From positions 1,743,001 through 1,807,000 of the forward strand of contig NC_023137.1 in the NCBI RefSeq assembly GCF_000511385.1: a stretch of DNA of 64,000 nt, written 5' to 3'. Below the pieces are notes generated by a model. That model was given only the letters and a program-made list of their open reading frames with translations, was not told the origin of the DNA and made no database searches. A program made the translations under genes and the position numbers. Numbering within the stretch: the stretch's first letter is position 1; each line of letters opens with the position of its first letter. Shown here piece by piece: positions 16,577 through 26,266 of this stretch. This DNA is from Phaeobacter gallaeciensis DSM 26640 (GTDB lineage: Bacteria; Pseudomonadota; Alphaproteobacteria; Rhodobacterales; Rhodobacteraceae).

Positions 16577-18847
16577 TCAACCGCTTTCGCCGTGCTGTTG
16601 ATCCAGAGCGGCCAGGATACGCGGAGGTGACATCGGCAGCGCGTGCAACCGCACGCCTGCCGCCGCAGAGACCGCATTGGCAATCGCCGCCAGTGGTGGG
16701 CAGATGGAGGTCTCCCCCACACCGCGCACACCAAAAGGGTGGCCGGGGTTGGGCACTTCAACAATAACGGTGTCGATCATCGGCAGATCTGATGCGACAG
16801 GAATCCGGTAGTCGAGGAAGACCGCATTCTGCAACCGGCCATCCTCGCCGTAGATGTATTCCTCGTTGAGCGCCCAGCCGATGCCCTGTGCGGCACCGCC
16901 CTGAAACTGCCCTTCAACATAGGTGGGGTGGATCGCCTTGCCCGCGTCCTGAATGACGGTGTAGCGCGTCACAGCGGTTTTACCGGTCTCCGGGTCCACC
17001 TCCGCATCAACGATATGGGTGGCAAAGGAGACGCCCGCCCCTTCGGGCGTTGCCTCAAAATGGCCGGAAATGGGCCCGCCGGTCTGGCCCATGTCGCGGG
17101 TGATCTCAGCTAGCGGGACTGGGTCAAAATTGCCCGCATTGGGGCCAGAAGGCACAGCGTGGCCGTCCTCCCATTTGACCGCATCCTCAGGAATGCCCCA
17201 TTTGGCGGCGGCCCGTTTGCTCAGTTTGGCAACCGCATCCTCGGCGGCCTTGATCGTCGCGAGGCCACTGGCATAGGTCACCCGGCTGCCGTGGGACACA
17301 TCATTGTAGCCCAATGTTGCGGTGTCCGCGATGGTGACACGGATACTTTCATAGGGGATGCCCAGCACCTCTGCCGCCATCAGCGCCATCGAGGCCCGGG
17401 AGCCACCGATATCCGGTGTCCCGACCGAGATCTGGCAGGTGCCGTCCTCAGACAGGGACAGCGAAACGGAGGTCTCGCCCCCATGGTTGAACCAGAACCC
17501 GCAGGACACCCCACGCCCCTGACCGGGTTTGAGCGGGGCGCTATAGTGCGGGTGGGCCTTTGCCGCTTCAAGTGTTTCCACCAATCCGATCCGATCAAAT
17601 CGCGGCCCATAGGATGCCTTGGTGCCTTCCCGCGCGGCGTTCTTCAGGCGCACCTCAATCGGATCCAGGTCCAGCTTGCGGCACAGCTCATCAATCACAG
17701 ATTCCACCGCATAGGCCGCCATCGGCGACCCCGGCGCGCGGTAGGCGGCCTGTTTCGGGCGGTTGCTCATGACGTCATAGCCGATCTGCTGAACGTTCTT
17801 CAGATCATAGGGCGCGAAGGCACACATGGCGGTCATATCTGCCGGCGCGCCGGGGAAGGCCCCGCCTTGCAGCCGGAAAGTGCCCTGTGCCGCAGTGATG
17901 GTGCCATCTGAGGTCATGCCGATCTTGATATCCATCGAGGTCGAAGCGGTGGGCCCAGTGGCGCGGAAGACCTCAGGTCGGCTCATCACCAGCTTGACCG
18001 GGCGGTTTGCCTTGCGCGACAGGGCGAGTGCCACGGGTTCGATGAACACGGTGGTCTTGCCGCCAAAGCCGCCACCGATTTCCGATGCGGTCACGCGCAG
18101 CTGTGATGTCTCAATGCCCAACAACGCCGCGCAGTTCTTCTGCACATACCAATGCCCCTGGGTGCAACACCACAGCTCGCCTTTGCCGTCTTGCCCCAGT
18201 TGGGCCAGACAGGCATGTGGTTCAATGTATCCCTGATGCGTCGCCTCGGTGACGAAGTGCTCTTCGACCACCAGATCGGCCTTGGCAAAGCCTGCATCGA
18301 CATCGCCGTGACCGCTTTCGTGATAACGCACCACATTTGGGTGCATCCCGTCAGGTACGGAGTAATCGGCGGCCCCGTCACGGATCACTGGCGCATCCTG
18401 CGCCATGGCCTTGTCGACATCCGTCACATGAGGCAGCACCTCATAGTCAACCTCAATCAGTTTGAGCGCGTCACGTGCGGCGAGGGCGGAGGTTGCCGCG
18501 ACCGCGGCCACCGCATGACCATCATAGAGCGAGGTATCGCCCGCCATCACGTTTTCAAGCACATTCCATTGTTCGCCCTTCAGCCCCGGTGCAGGCTGGA
18601 TCTCATCGGAGAAATCGGCGCGGGTCACAATCGCCTTCACATCGCCCAGCGCCTCGGCCTTGCTGGTGTCGATATGTTTGATCCTTGCATGAGCATGGGG
18701 GCTGCGCAGAATGGCGCCAAACAACATCCCCGGCGCCGTCACATCGGCGCCAAAACGCGCCTTGCCAGTGACCTTGTCCAGACCATCGGGGCGATTGGGG
18801 CGAGTCCCCACTTGGGTGAAGTCGGTTTTTTGTTGATCCAGAGCCAT
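16577..18847 (-). CDS. Xanthine dehydrogenase-family molybdopterin-binding subunit
   Basis: A 756-residue large subunit of a three-component molybdenum hydroxylase (CoxL/XdhB-like). The a/b hammerhead domain starts with the VTGKARFGADV region. The pterin loops include IGGGFGGKT, and GVGETSICPP near residue 715 carries the catalytic Glu. The active-site loop reads AAYRAPGSP, not the AYxCSFR of form I CO dehydrogenase, so CO is unlikely. Its start overlaps the 2Fe-2S gene stop by 1 bp. The substrate is unknown; aldehydes, purines or aromatic heterocycles are possible. Confidence 0.9.
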   Translation of the reverse strand: MALDQQKTDFTQVGTRPNRPDGLDKVTGKARFGADVTAPGMLFGAILRSPHAHARIKHIDTSKAEALGDVKAIVTRADFSDEIQPAPGLKGEQWNVLENVMAGDTSLYDGHAVAAVAATSALAARDALKLIEVDYEVLPHVTDVDKAMAQDAPVIRDGAADYSVPDGMHPNVVRYHESGHGDVDAGFAKADLVVEEHFVTEATHQGYIEPHACLAQLGQDGKGELWCCTQGHWYVQKNCAALLGIETSQLRVTASEIGGGFGGKTTVFIEPVALALSRKANRPVKLVMSRPEVFRATGPTASTSMDIKIGMTSDGTITAAQGTFRLQGGAFPGAPADMTAMCAFAPYDLKNVQQIGYDVMSNRPKQAAYRAPGSPMAAYAVESVIDELCRKLDLDPIEVRLKNAAREGTKASYGPRFDRIGLVETLEAAKAHPHYSAPLKPGQGRGVSCGFWFNHGGETSVSLSLSEDGTCQISVGTPDIGGSRASMALMAAEVLGIPYESIRVTIADTATLGYNDVSHGSRVTYASGLATIKAAEDAVAKLSKRAAAKWGIPEDAVKWEDGHAVPSGPNAGNFDPVPLAEITRDMGQTGGPISGHFEATPEGAGVSFATHIVDAEVDPETGKTAVTRYTVIQDAGKAIHPTYVEGQFQGGAAQGIGWALNEEYIYGEDGRLQNAVFLDYRIPVASDLPMIDTVIVEVPNPGHPFGVRGVGETSICPPLAAIANAVSAAAGVRLHALPMSPPRILAALDQQHGESG

Positions 18848-19329
18848 TATGACGCCTCCCGCATCTCTGCTGCCGCGTCCATCACGGCGCGAATGATCTT
18901 ATCGTAACCGGTGCACCGGCAGAGGTTGCCCGCCAGCCAATAGCGCACTTCGGTTTCGGTCGGATCGGGATTTTTCTCCAGCAAGGCCTTGGCCGCCACC
19001 AGAATACCCGGCGTGCAGATCCCGCATTGCAAGGCCGCATGGTCGATGAATTTCTGCTGGAGCGGATGCAGGGTCTCGGCCTCGGCAATGCCCTCAACCG
19101 TGGCAATCTCCTGACCTTCTGCCTCAACCCCGAGGACGAGACAGGAACAGACCAGCCGCCCATTCAGCGTGACCGAACAGGCCCCGCAGTCACCCGTGCC
19201 GCAGCCTTCCTTGGCGCCCGTGAGGTTCAACCGGTCGCGCAGCACATCCAGCAAGGTTTCGCGCGGATCGCAGAGATAGTCGACCCCATCGCCATTGATG
19301 GTGGCCGAGACGTGGATTTTCGAGCTCAT
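18847..19329 (-). CDS. 2Fe-2S subunit of the molybdenum hydroxylase
   Basis: A 160-residue CoxS/XdhC-like protein with two [2Fe-2S] clusters. The plant-type set is EGCGTGDCGACSV plus CSC, and the second set is CGICTPG with NLCRCTGY. It relays electrons from the molybdenum site to the FAD subunit. It overlaps the FAD gene by 4 bp and the molybdenum gene by 1 bp, giving the order FAD, Fe-S, Mo. Confidence 0.95.
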   Translation of the reverse strand: MSSKIHVSATINGDGVDYLCDPRETLLDVLRDRLNLTGAKEGCGTGDCGACSVTLNGRLVCSCLVLGVEAEGQEIATVEGIAEAETLHPLQQKFIDHAALQCGICTPGILVAAKALLEKNPDPTETEVRYWLAGNLCRCTGYDKIIRAVMDAAAEMREAS

Positions 19330-20192
19330 GCTGTGTCTCCCTTGGCACGGGTATAGGCGATTTCGGCAGCGCGGCGGGCCATCACGCCCGTGACTTGCGT
19401 GCGAAAGGCGATGGTGCCGCGTTTATCGGTGATCGGTGAACAGGCATCAGAGGCAGCGGTGGCCAGACGCTCCAGTGCTGCTGCATCCAAAGTAGAGCCA
19501 ATCAGTGCATCGGCACAGGTCTGAACCAGCAGGACGGTCGGTGCGACGGCCCCCAGCGCAACACGGGCATCGGCAATGGTGTCGCCCTCCAACCTTAGCC
19601 AGACGCCGCAACCAACAACTGCGATATCCATTTCGGTGCGCGGAATGAACCGCAGATAGGCATCGCCTTGATGCGGTTGAGTGGCGGGCAGATGCACGGC
19701 TGTGATCAATTCACCGCGCTTGAGTGTGGTCTTACCGGGGGCGGCGGGGATATCCGCAACAGTGCAACGGCGCGTACCATCGGGGCCGGTAATGCTGACA
19801 GTTGCGTTCGCGGCAACCATCGCCGGCACGCTATCCGCCGCTGGCGAGGCATTGCACAGATTGCCAGCCAACGTGGCGCGGCCCTGCACTTGGGTTGAGC
19901 CGATCAGATCCATCGCCTCAACCACACCGGGCCAGGAAGCACATAGGGCAGGGTGCTCACTCATCTCGGCGCCGGCCACGGCGGCGCCGATCGTCCAACT
20001 GCCATCGTCGTCCTGCCGGATGTCCCGTGCCCCCGCAATTGACTTAATGTCAATCAGCGTATCTGGCGTGACGATATCGGCCCGCATCTGAACCAGCACA
20101 TCTGTGCCGCCGGCCAGAACACGGGTTACACCCTTGGCTGAGGCCGCCAGCTCTGCCGCCTCGGCAAAGCTGCTGGGTCGGTGATATTCCAT
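19326..20192 (-). CDS. FAD-binding subunit of the molybdenum hydroxylase
   Basis: A 288-residue CoxM-like FAD-binding protein. VLAGGTDVLVQMR near residue 25 and TLAGNLCNASPAADS near residue 107 are the FAD pyrophosphate-binding loops of this family. A CO-dehydrogenase flavoprotein C-terminal domain follows. It is the first gene of the operon and is divergent from the TAXI-TRAP genes across a 697-bp gap. Flow of electrons from FAD to an unknown acceptor is inferred from the family. Confidence 0.93.
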   Translation of the reverse strand: MEYHRPSSFAEAAELAASAKGVTRVLAGGTDVLVQMRADIVTPDTLIDIKSIAGARDIRQDDDGSWTIGAAVAGAEMSEHPALCASWPGVVEAMDLIGSTQVQGRATLAGNLCNASPAADSVPAMVAANATVSITGPDGTRRCTVADIPAAPGKTTLKRGELITAVHLPATQPHQGDAYLRFIPRTEMDIAVVGCGVWLRLEGDTIADARVALGAVAPTVLLVQTCADALIGSTLDAAALERLATAASDACSPITDKRGTIAFRTQVTGVMARRAAEIAYTRAKGDTA

Positions 20193-20889
20193 TGGAACTG
20201 TCCTTCTGCTGGCCTTGCTGCTGGCGACTGCGGTTGAAACCGGGGACCCCGCGTGGGAACAAGGTTAGGCATGGTGTTGACCCCGTGATCCCCGAACGTG
20301 GCGTGTGTCCGCAAGGTCATCTTGCGATCAGACGTGCGCTTGGGCAAGCCACCATCACGCCTTCGCCGGAGTATAAGCGCGAAAACCGTTCGAACAGGCC
20401 GCCATATTCGCACTCCGATCGGATCATCAGTGGTTTCCGATCAGCGGCACCTTACGATCCCAATGGGGAAGCTTTTACGGTTTTGCCCCTTGCGGTGTCG
20501 TATCCACTCTTTTATGGCGTCGGCGTTCCTGAATTTTTTCGAAAAATATCGCCGTCAAAGGGGTTTGACAGGCAGAGTTGGCTTGCACTTCGGTGTGACA
20601 ATCTGCCACAGTGCGACGAATCCAAAGGATGTGTGTACGGGGGAAAATTCCAGCATCAGTATCAGATACGCAGAAACCCTGCGCCTGTGGGCTGAAGGCA
20701 AGAGTGCGAGCCTTGACTTGGCCGGATGCGCCTGAAACGCTTAAACCTCTAGACCTGCCGGAAATTGTTGCCAGAACGCGCGACAAGTCACACCTGGCGT
20801 CTACATGTCCCCAAGGGTTCAACGACCCTCAGCCGCGACTTATGCGGCTCAACGGTTTCGACGACAAAAAAAGTGGGAGAACAACACAT
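20193..20889. other. Long intergenic region between divergent operons
   Basis: About 700 bp without a gene I can support. It separates the leftward molybdenum hydroxylase operon from the rightward TAXI-TRAP operon and so carries both promoters. A TTGACA lies at 20565-20570 without a clear -10 partner. Just before the TAXI gene are two small hairpins, AGGGTT/GACCCT-like near 20815-20830 and GCCGC/GCGGC near 20831-20850, which could influence translation. Short frames inside look non-coding. Confidence 0.5.
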
Positions 20890-21855
20890 ATGACCAACAC
20901 AAAGCTGGCCGTTAGCGCCCTTGTAGCAACTGCCTTTATGGCGCCTGCTGCAATGGCAGAAGAATTCATCACAATCGGTACCGGCGGTGTGACCGGCGTG
21001 TACTACCCGACCGGTGGCGCGATCTGTCGTCTGGTCAACAAGACCCGCAAAGAACACGGCATTCGTTGCTCCGTGGAATCCACTGGCGGCTCTGTCTACA
21101 ACATCAACACCATCCGCGAAGGCGAGCTGGAGTTTGGCGTGGCGCAGTCTGACTGGCAGTATCACGCCTATAACGGCACCTCCAAATTCGAAGATCAGGG
21201 CGCCTTTGAAGGTTTGCGCGCGGTATTCTCCGTGCATCCCGAACCCTTTACCGTTGTGGCTCGCGCCGATGCCGGTGTGACCAGCTTTGACGACCTGCAG
21301 GGCAAGCGCGTCAACATCGGCAACCCCGGTTCCGGTCAGCGCGGCACCATGGAAGTGCTGCTGGAAGCCAAAGGCTGGGGCATGGATAGCTTTGCGCTGG
21401 CAACCGAGCTGAAGGCGGCAGAACAGTCGGCTGCGCTCTGCGACAACCAGATCGACGCGATGGTCTACACCGTTGGTCACCCCTCCGGCTCCATTCAGGA
21501 AGCCACCACAGCCTGTGACTCCGTTCTGGTGACTGTTGATGGGGAAGCCGTTGAAAAGCTGATCGCCGACAATTCTTTCTACCGGACCGCAACCATCCCC
21601 GGTGGCATGTACCGTGGCTCCGACGCGGATGTGAACACATTCGGCGTTGGCGCGACCTTTGTCACCTCCGATCAGGTCTCCGACGAGGCGGTCTATACCG
21701 TGGTGAAAGCGGTCTTCGAAAACTTCGATGACTTCAAAAAGCTGCACCCTGCATTCGCCAACCTTAAGCCTGAGGAAATGGCAACCGCAGGCCTGTCCGC
21801 GCCGCTGCATCCCGGTGCCGCGAAATACTACAAAGAGCAGGGCTGGGTCGAGTAA
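20890..21855 (+). CDS. TAXI family TRAP transporter solute-binding protein
   Basis: A 321-residue periplasmic binding protein of the TAXI group. The signal peptide ends AAMAEE near residue 22. [20 protein letters not shown], the motif at the start of mature TAXI proteins, follows immediately. [14 protein letters not shown] and [12 protein letters not shown] are also typical. The start at 20890 follows GGGAGA and gives a clean signal peptide; a longer frame from 20611 is ignored. It captures an unknown ligand, often a dicarboxylate or amino acid in this group, for the fused permease encoded next. Confidence 0.95.
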   Translation: MTNTKLAVSALVATAFMAPAAMAEEFITIGTGGVTGVYYPTGGAICRLVNKTRKEHGIRCSVESTGGSVYNINTIREGELEFGVAQSDWQYHAYNGTSKFEDQGAFEGLRAVFSVHPEPFTVVARADAGVTSFDDLQGKRVNIGNPGSGQRGTMEVLLEAKGWGMDSFALATELKAAEQSAALCDNQIDAMVYTVGHPSGSIQEATTACDSVLVTVDGEAVEKLIADNSFYRTATIPGGMYRGSDADVNTFGVGATFVTSDQVSDEAVYTVVKAVFENFDDFKKLHPAFANLKPEEMATAGLSAPLHPGAAKYYKEQGWVE

Positions 21856-21873
21856 CCCATCTCTGATGATTGC

Positions 21874-21900
21874 AACGGGGCGCCAATGGCGCCCCGTTTT
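21874..21900 (+). terminator. Strong hairpin between binding-protein and permease genes
   Basis: ACGGGGCGCC at 21875-21884 pairs perfectly with GGCGCCCCGT at 21888-21897 around an AAT loop, followed by TTTTGCCC. It lies 20 bp after the binding-protein stop and 135 bp before the permease start. Partial termination or mRNA stabilisation here would give more binding protein than permease. Confidence 0.75.
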
Positions 21901-22032
21901 GCCCTTGCCGTGAAGGCTTTGCCCTTTGCCATGAAGCGCTGAAACTCCACCAGGGAGCAGGGCGCGTCGGGGCCAAGGGCAACACCCAAGAATAACCGGC
22001 CGCAGAGTTAGACGGCCTCAGGGGGATACTCC

Positions 22033-24642
22033 ATGACATCCGATGTCCAAGGAAATCGACCGCTTACCGAAGAAGAGCTGCAAGACCTCGTCGCATCTTC
22101 CGATGCCGGCGCACGCAACCCGGTTGGGTCGGTTGGGCTGTTTCTGGCGATTGTCGCCGTAATATGGTCGGTCTTTCAGGTGGTACTGGCCTCGCCAGTT
22201 TCAAACCTTTTGCTGCCCGGCAGCGTGGTGAACAACTCACGCCAGATCCATTTGGCTTTTGCGATCTTCCTGGCCTTTGCGGCCTATCCCGCGCTGAAAT
22301 CCAGCCCACGTAACTACATCCCAATCCAGGATTGGATCATGTCGATCGTCGGAGCAGTGATCGCGCTCTATGGTTACATTTTCTACCAGAAAATCGTGAA
22401 TTCCGGCGGGCTTGCCGATGATACGGACAAATGGGTGGCCCTAATCGGGCTGTTGTTGTTGTTCGAAGCGGCACGCCGCGCGCTGGGGCCGGCTATGGCG
22501 ATCATTGCTTGTGTGTTTCTGGCCTATGTGTTCTTCGGCTCCTCCGACTGGGTACCGGAAGTCATCCGCTGGAAGGGCGCGAGCCTGAAAAAAGCGATGA
22601 GCCATATGTGGATCACCTCTGAGGGCGTGTTCGGCATCGCGCTGGGTGTCTCCACCAAGTTTGTCTTCCTCTTCGTGCTGTTCGGTGCGCTTCTGGATAA
22701 GGCAGGGGCCGGCAATTACTTCATCAAGATGGCCTTCGGCGCGCTTGGCCATCTGCGGGGCGGTCCGGCAAAGGCTGCGGTGGTTGGGTCAGCTGCTACT
22801 GGTCTGATTTCCGGCTCTTCCATCGCCAATGTTGTGACCACCGGCACTTTCACCATTCCGCTGATGAAGCGCGTGGGCTTCAGTTCAGAGCAGGCCGGTT
22901 CGGTCGAAGTTGCCTCTTCGGTGAACGGCCAGATCATGCCGCCGGTGATGGGCGCTGCGGCCTTCCTGATGGTGGAATACGTCGGCATTTCCTATGTCGA
23001 GGTGATCACCCATGCCTTCCTGCCGGCCGCGATTTCCTACATCGCGCTGGTCTATATCGTCCATCTTGAGGCGGTGAAGCGCAACATGCCCACGCTTGGC
23101 AACCGCGTTGTGTCTATGGGACGGACCATCGGCGGTATGGCTGCGTTCTTTGCCGGGTTTGCTGCACTTTGCTACGGCATCCAATACCCGATCAAAGCAA
23201 TTACCGCAGCCATCCCCGGGGCCTCTGGCCTTGTGCTGTCGCTCTTGGTGGTTGCAGCCTATCTGGGGCTATTGTGGCTGGCGGCCGGGACCGATGATCT
23301 GGTACCTGATGACCCCAATGCAGCTGAGGTGGAACTGCCGGTTGTGGGCGAGATCTACAAGGCGGGTTTGCACTACCTGCTGCCAATCATCGTCTTGGTC
23401 TACTTCCTGATGATTGAGCAGAAGTCGCCGGGTCTATCAGCCTTTTGGGCGACTGCTCTGCTGTTTGTGATCCTGTTGACCCAAAAACCGCTGAAAGCGC
23501 TGTTCCGAGGGCAAAGCACCTTGGCGCACAGCTTCCTGGATGGGGTGCATGATCTGTGGAATGGGCTGATCGACGGCGCGCGCAATATGATCGGGATTGC
23601 CCTGGCCACGGCCACAGCAGGCGTCATCGTCGGCACTGTAACGCTGACCGGCGTTGGTCAGGTGATGTCGGAACTGGTGGAATTGATGTCCGGCGGCAAT
23701 CTGATCCTGATGCTGATCATGGTCGGCCTTCTGTCGCTGGTTCTTGGCATGGGCCTGCCGACCACGGCCAACTATATCGTGGTGTCCTCTCTGATGGCGG
23801 GCGTTGTGGTTGAACTTGGTGCACAATCCGGGCTGGTGGTGCCGCTGATCGCGGTACATCTCTTTGTGTTCTACTTCGGGATCATGGCGGATGTGACACC
23901 ACCTGTGGGTCTGGCCAGCTTTGCCGCCGCTGCGGTGTCGGGGGGCGATGCCATTCGCACCGGCTTTGTTGCGTTCTTCTACAGTCTGCGCACGGTGGCG
24001 CTGCCCTTTGTCTTCATCTTCAACACGGATCTTCTGTTGATTGATGTAGGCTGGGTGCAGGGCATTCTGGTTGCGATTTCTGCAACCATCGCCATTCTTG
24101 CTTTCACGGCTGGCACGATGAACTATTTCATCACCCGCAACCGCATCTACGAAAGTGTCCTGCTGGTGCTGGTCGCCTTTTCCCTGTTCCGCCCGGACTT
24201 CTTCATGAACCGGCTGATGCCTCCGTTTGCCAGCACCGATCCGGCAGCTTTGGTGGAGACCGTTGCCGCGGCCCCTGCGGGGAGCGAGTTGCGGATCACC
24301 GTGGAGGGTCCTGACTTCGACACCGGAGAGCAGAAGAGCACCACGCTGATCCTGCCGGTCGCTGATGGTGGCGATGGTCAGGCGCAGGTTGATGCCTTTG
24401 GCCTGATGTTGCTGCCTGAGGATGGTGTGGTCAAACTGGATGAACCGATGTTTGGTACGCCTGCGCAATCCGGCATGGACAGCTTCGATTTCTACGGTGA
24501 CGAACCTGTCCGCCTGCTGAGTGTGCAGGCGCCGGCAGACCAACTGCCCAAGGAATTGATCTTCATCCCGGCGCTGCTGCTACTGGCGATGATCGCCTTC
24601 TTGCAGCGCGCACGGGCCAGCAAGGAAGGAGTCCCAGCATGA
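22033..24642 (+). CDS. TRAP transporter permease, fused 4TM/12TM (DctQM)
   Basis: An 869-residue inner-membrane permease in which the small DctQ and large DctM subunits are fused, as is usual for TAXI systems. Around residues 40-200 lie the DctQ-like helices. DctM landmarks include SGSSIANVVTTGTFTIPLMK near residue 255, EVASSVNGQIMPPVMGAAAF, and GMGLPTTANYIVVSSLMAG further on. A hydrophilic domain near residues 730-830 precedes a last membrane helix. Sodium-driven secondary import is the family mechanism. GGGGGAT precedes the ATG. Confidence 0.95.
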   Translation: MTSDVQGNRPLTEEELQDLVASSDAGARNPVGSVGLFLAIVAVIWSVFQVVLASPVSNLLLPGSVVNNSRQIHLAFAIFLAFAAYPALKSSPRNYIPIQDWIMSIVGAVIALYGYIFYQKIVNSGGLADDTDKWVALIGLLLLFEAARRALGPAMAIIACVFLAYVFFGSSDWVPEVIRWKGASLKKAMSHMWITSEGVFGIALGVSTKFVFLFVLFGALLDKAGAGNYFIKMAFGALGHLRGGPAKAAVVGSAATGLISGSSIANVVTTGTFTIPLMKRVGFSSEQAGSVEVASSVNGQIMPPVMGAAAFLMVEYVGISYVEVITHAFLPAAISYIALVYIVHLEAVKRNMPTLGNRVVSMGRTIGGMAAFFAGFAALCYGIQYPIKAITAAIPGASGLVLSLLVVAAYLGLLWLAAGTDDLVPDDPNAAEVELPVVGEIYKAGLHYLLPIIVLVYFLMIEQKSPGLSAFWATALLFVILLTQKPLKALFRGQSTLAHSFLDGVHDLWNGLIDGARNMIGIALATATAGVIVGTVTLTGVGQVMSELVELMSGGNLILMLIMVGLLSLVLGMGLPTTANYIVVSSLMAGVVVELGAQSGLVVPLIAVHLFVFYFGIMADVTPPVGLASFAAAAVSGGDAIRTGFVAFFYSLRTVALPFVFIFNTDLLLIDVGWVQGILVAISATIAILAFTAGTMNYFITRNRIYESVLLVLVAFSLFRPDFFMNRLMPPFASTDPAALVETVAAAPAGSELRITVEGPDFDTGEQKSTTLILPVADGGDGQAQVDAFGLMLLPEDGVVKLDEPMFGTPAQSGMDSFDFYGDEPVRLLSVQAPADQLPKELIFIPALLLLAMIAFLQRARASKEGVPA

Positions 24643-25070
24643 GCAAATCCGTTCTCTGCGCATTGGAACTGAGCGACAAGACCATTGATGCCAAGGTGCT
24701 GCGCGAAGCGGCGCGGCTGGCGGATATGGATGGTGCGCAGCTGGATGTGGTCAACGTCCTGCCCGATTTTGGCGAGAGCTGGGTGTCGGGGTTCTTTGAG
24801 GACCATCACCACGACCGCGCTGTGAAGGAAACCGCCGACCACCTGGGTAAGCTCTGTGAGGAGACCCTGGGAGGCGAGCGCAATGCCAAGGTGCGCCATG
24901 TGGTTGCCACCGGCAAAGCCTATCAGGAGATCCTGAAGGTCGCCGACAAGGCTGGCACGGATCTGATTGTAATTGGCGCCCATAAGCCGGAGCTGTCGGA
25001 TTACCTACTGGGTCCCAATGCGGCACGGGTGATCCGGCATTCGACCTGTTCGGTCTATGTGGTGCGCTGA
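24639..25070 (+). CDS. Universal stress protein of the TRAP operon
   Basis: A 143-residue UspA-domain protein. It opens SVLCALELS and ends with the ATP-binding GAHKPELSDYLLGPNA segment and a HSTCSVYVVR strand. Its ATG overlaps the permease stop by 4 bp, so it belongs to the transporter operon. A comparable protein, TeaD, is encoded with the TeaABC TRAP transporter of Halomonas and regulates it. A similar regulatory role is inferred here. Confidence 0.92.
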   Translation: MSKSVLCALELSDKTIDAKVLREAARLADMDGAQLDVVNVLPDFGESWVSGFFEDHHHDRAVKETADHLGKLCEETLGGERNAKVRHVVATGKAYQEILKVADKAGTDLIVIGAHKPELSDYLLGPNAARVIRHSTCSVYVVR

Positions 25071-25103
25071 TCAACCGATCCGAATTTACTGCCAACTCAT
25101 GAG

Positions 25104-25133
25104 AAAGGGGCGCCTCATCGGGCGCCCTTTTTT
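25104..25133 (+). terminator. Terminator of the TAXI-TRAP operon
   Basis: GGGCGCC at 25108-25114 pairs with GGCGCCC at 25121-25127 and runs into TTTTTT. A-rich sequence before the stem makes it usable from the minus strand too, which would serve the convergent AttH-type gene. Confidence 0.85.
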
Positions 25134-25159
25134 GCGTCAGTGTGATGACTGGTCACCCG

Positions 25160-26266
25160 CTAGTCCGTCGAAGTGCTGTAACCAGTCATCTCCAGGTATC
25201 CCTTGCCATGGTGACTACCACTGAGGCGCACAGGTCCCTCCCAATAGGGAAAGGACATCTCCATCCAAGACTGCGAGTTCATTGCTGAGACACGAACGTC
25301 CAACCCGCGCGCAGGCAGGCGCAGCTGCCACTCCGTCGGCACCTTGCGCCCGGCGACCTCAGTGAACGTGACAGGCGTTGCCCGCAGGCTGCCCGGCTCA
25401 AGCGGGGTCGGTGTGCCATCGACTGCAATCCACGTGCCAGAAGTATACAGATCACCACCGCGCAGCTGGAATCCCATCAGTTTCTCGCCCGTGTCAAAGC
25501 GCAGGGAAAACCAGTCCCATCCGTCCTGATCGTCGGACAAGGGCTGACTGGACCATTCGCGATCAAGCCAGCCATCGCCCGTTACCGCCACTGGTCCATC
25601 TGGCAGAACCAGCGTGCCGGTTACCTGATAATGGGGTTGGGAATAATAATAGCTGGCCTGCCCATCCGCCGATTTCACGGAATAGCCCGCATCGCCCTGT
25701 AACACCAGCGGACCGTTGGCGCTCAACGACAGATCATAGCGGAAGCTCTCGCCCGTTGCGCGCAAGGTCAGATCTCGCAGGTTTTGGTCGCTGCTGCGCA
25801 TATACCAATCATCGATATAAGCCTCAAATGGCGCAGCGGTGACGCCAGCCTGACCGATGCCGCCCCGTGCCAGCCGCTCAGCGGAATGATGGGCGTCTGG
25901 CGTCGTCAATCCTGCGTGCCCCATCCAGATCTGCGGATCCTCCCAAGGCGAGGCCGGATCGGGCATGGACCTCCCTTCGGGTCGTAAGCCAGAGCGGAAC
26001 AGCGTCCATTGCACCCCATAGTCGCGCCCGTCGTCGCCGGTCAGGTTGGCAGTCAGATACCACCATTCAATCCGGTAATCAGGATGGGCCGCGTGATCGC
26101 GTGGAAACACAAGCGGGCGACCGGCGATCGGCGCGGCAAAGCCCTCCGCCTCGGTTCCCAATCCAGCGTAACCCTGTGCCGTGACAACCTTTGCCGGCAA
26201 GACCAGCAGGATCAGGGCAGCAGTAATCCTCCCGATAGATTTCATAACAGCGTGGCTATCGTTCAT
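25160..26266 (-). CDS. AttH/CrtC-like lipocalin-fold secreted protein
   Basis: A protein of about 368 residues with a signal peptide (hydrophobic core AALILLVLPAKVVTA) and the AttH/carotenoid 1,2-hydratase-like lipocalin fold. DYRIEWWYLTANL, WMGHAGLTT, GWLDREWSSQPL and WDWFSLRFDTGEKL are family hallmarks. The start at 26266 lies 8 nt after GAGGG and inside the end of the FtsX gene; ATG 26245 is an alternative without a ribosome site. The ABC-FtsX-AttH order recurs in many bacteria and suggests handling of a hydrophobic ligand at the envelope. No catalytic function is assured. Confidence 0.85.
   Translation of the reverse strand: MNDSHAVMKSIGRITAALILLVLPAKVVTAQGYAGLGTEAEGFAAPIAGRPLVFPRDHAAHPDYRIEWWYLTANLTGDDGRDYGVQWTLFRSGLRPEGRSMPDPASPWEDPQIWMGHAGLTTPDAHHSAERLARGGIGQAGVTAAPFEAYIDDWYMRSSDQNLRDLTLRATGESFRYDLSLSANGPLVLQGDAGYSVKSADGQASYYYSQPHYQVTGTLVLPDGPVAVTGDGWLDREWSSQPLSDDQDGWDWFSLRFDTGEKLMGFQLRGGDLYTSGTWIAVDGTPTPLEPGSLRATPVTFTEVAGRKVPTEWQLRLPARGLDVRVSAMNSQSWMEMSFPYWEGPVRLSGSHHGKGYLEMTGYSTSTD

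Noticed and set aside
16577..18847. Form I CO dehydrogenase
   Set aside because: The diagnostic AYxCSFR loop is absent; the loop reads AYRAPGSP.
23437..24543. 368-codon minus-strand open frame
   Set aside because: It is antisense to the TRAP permease, has a His/Gln/Arg-rich composition and no ribosome site.
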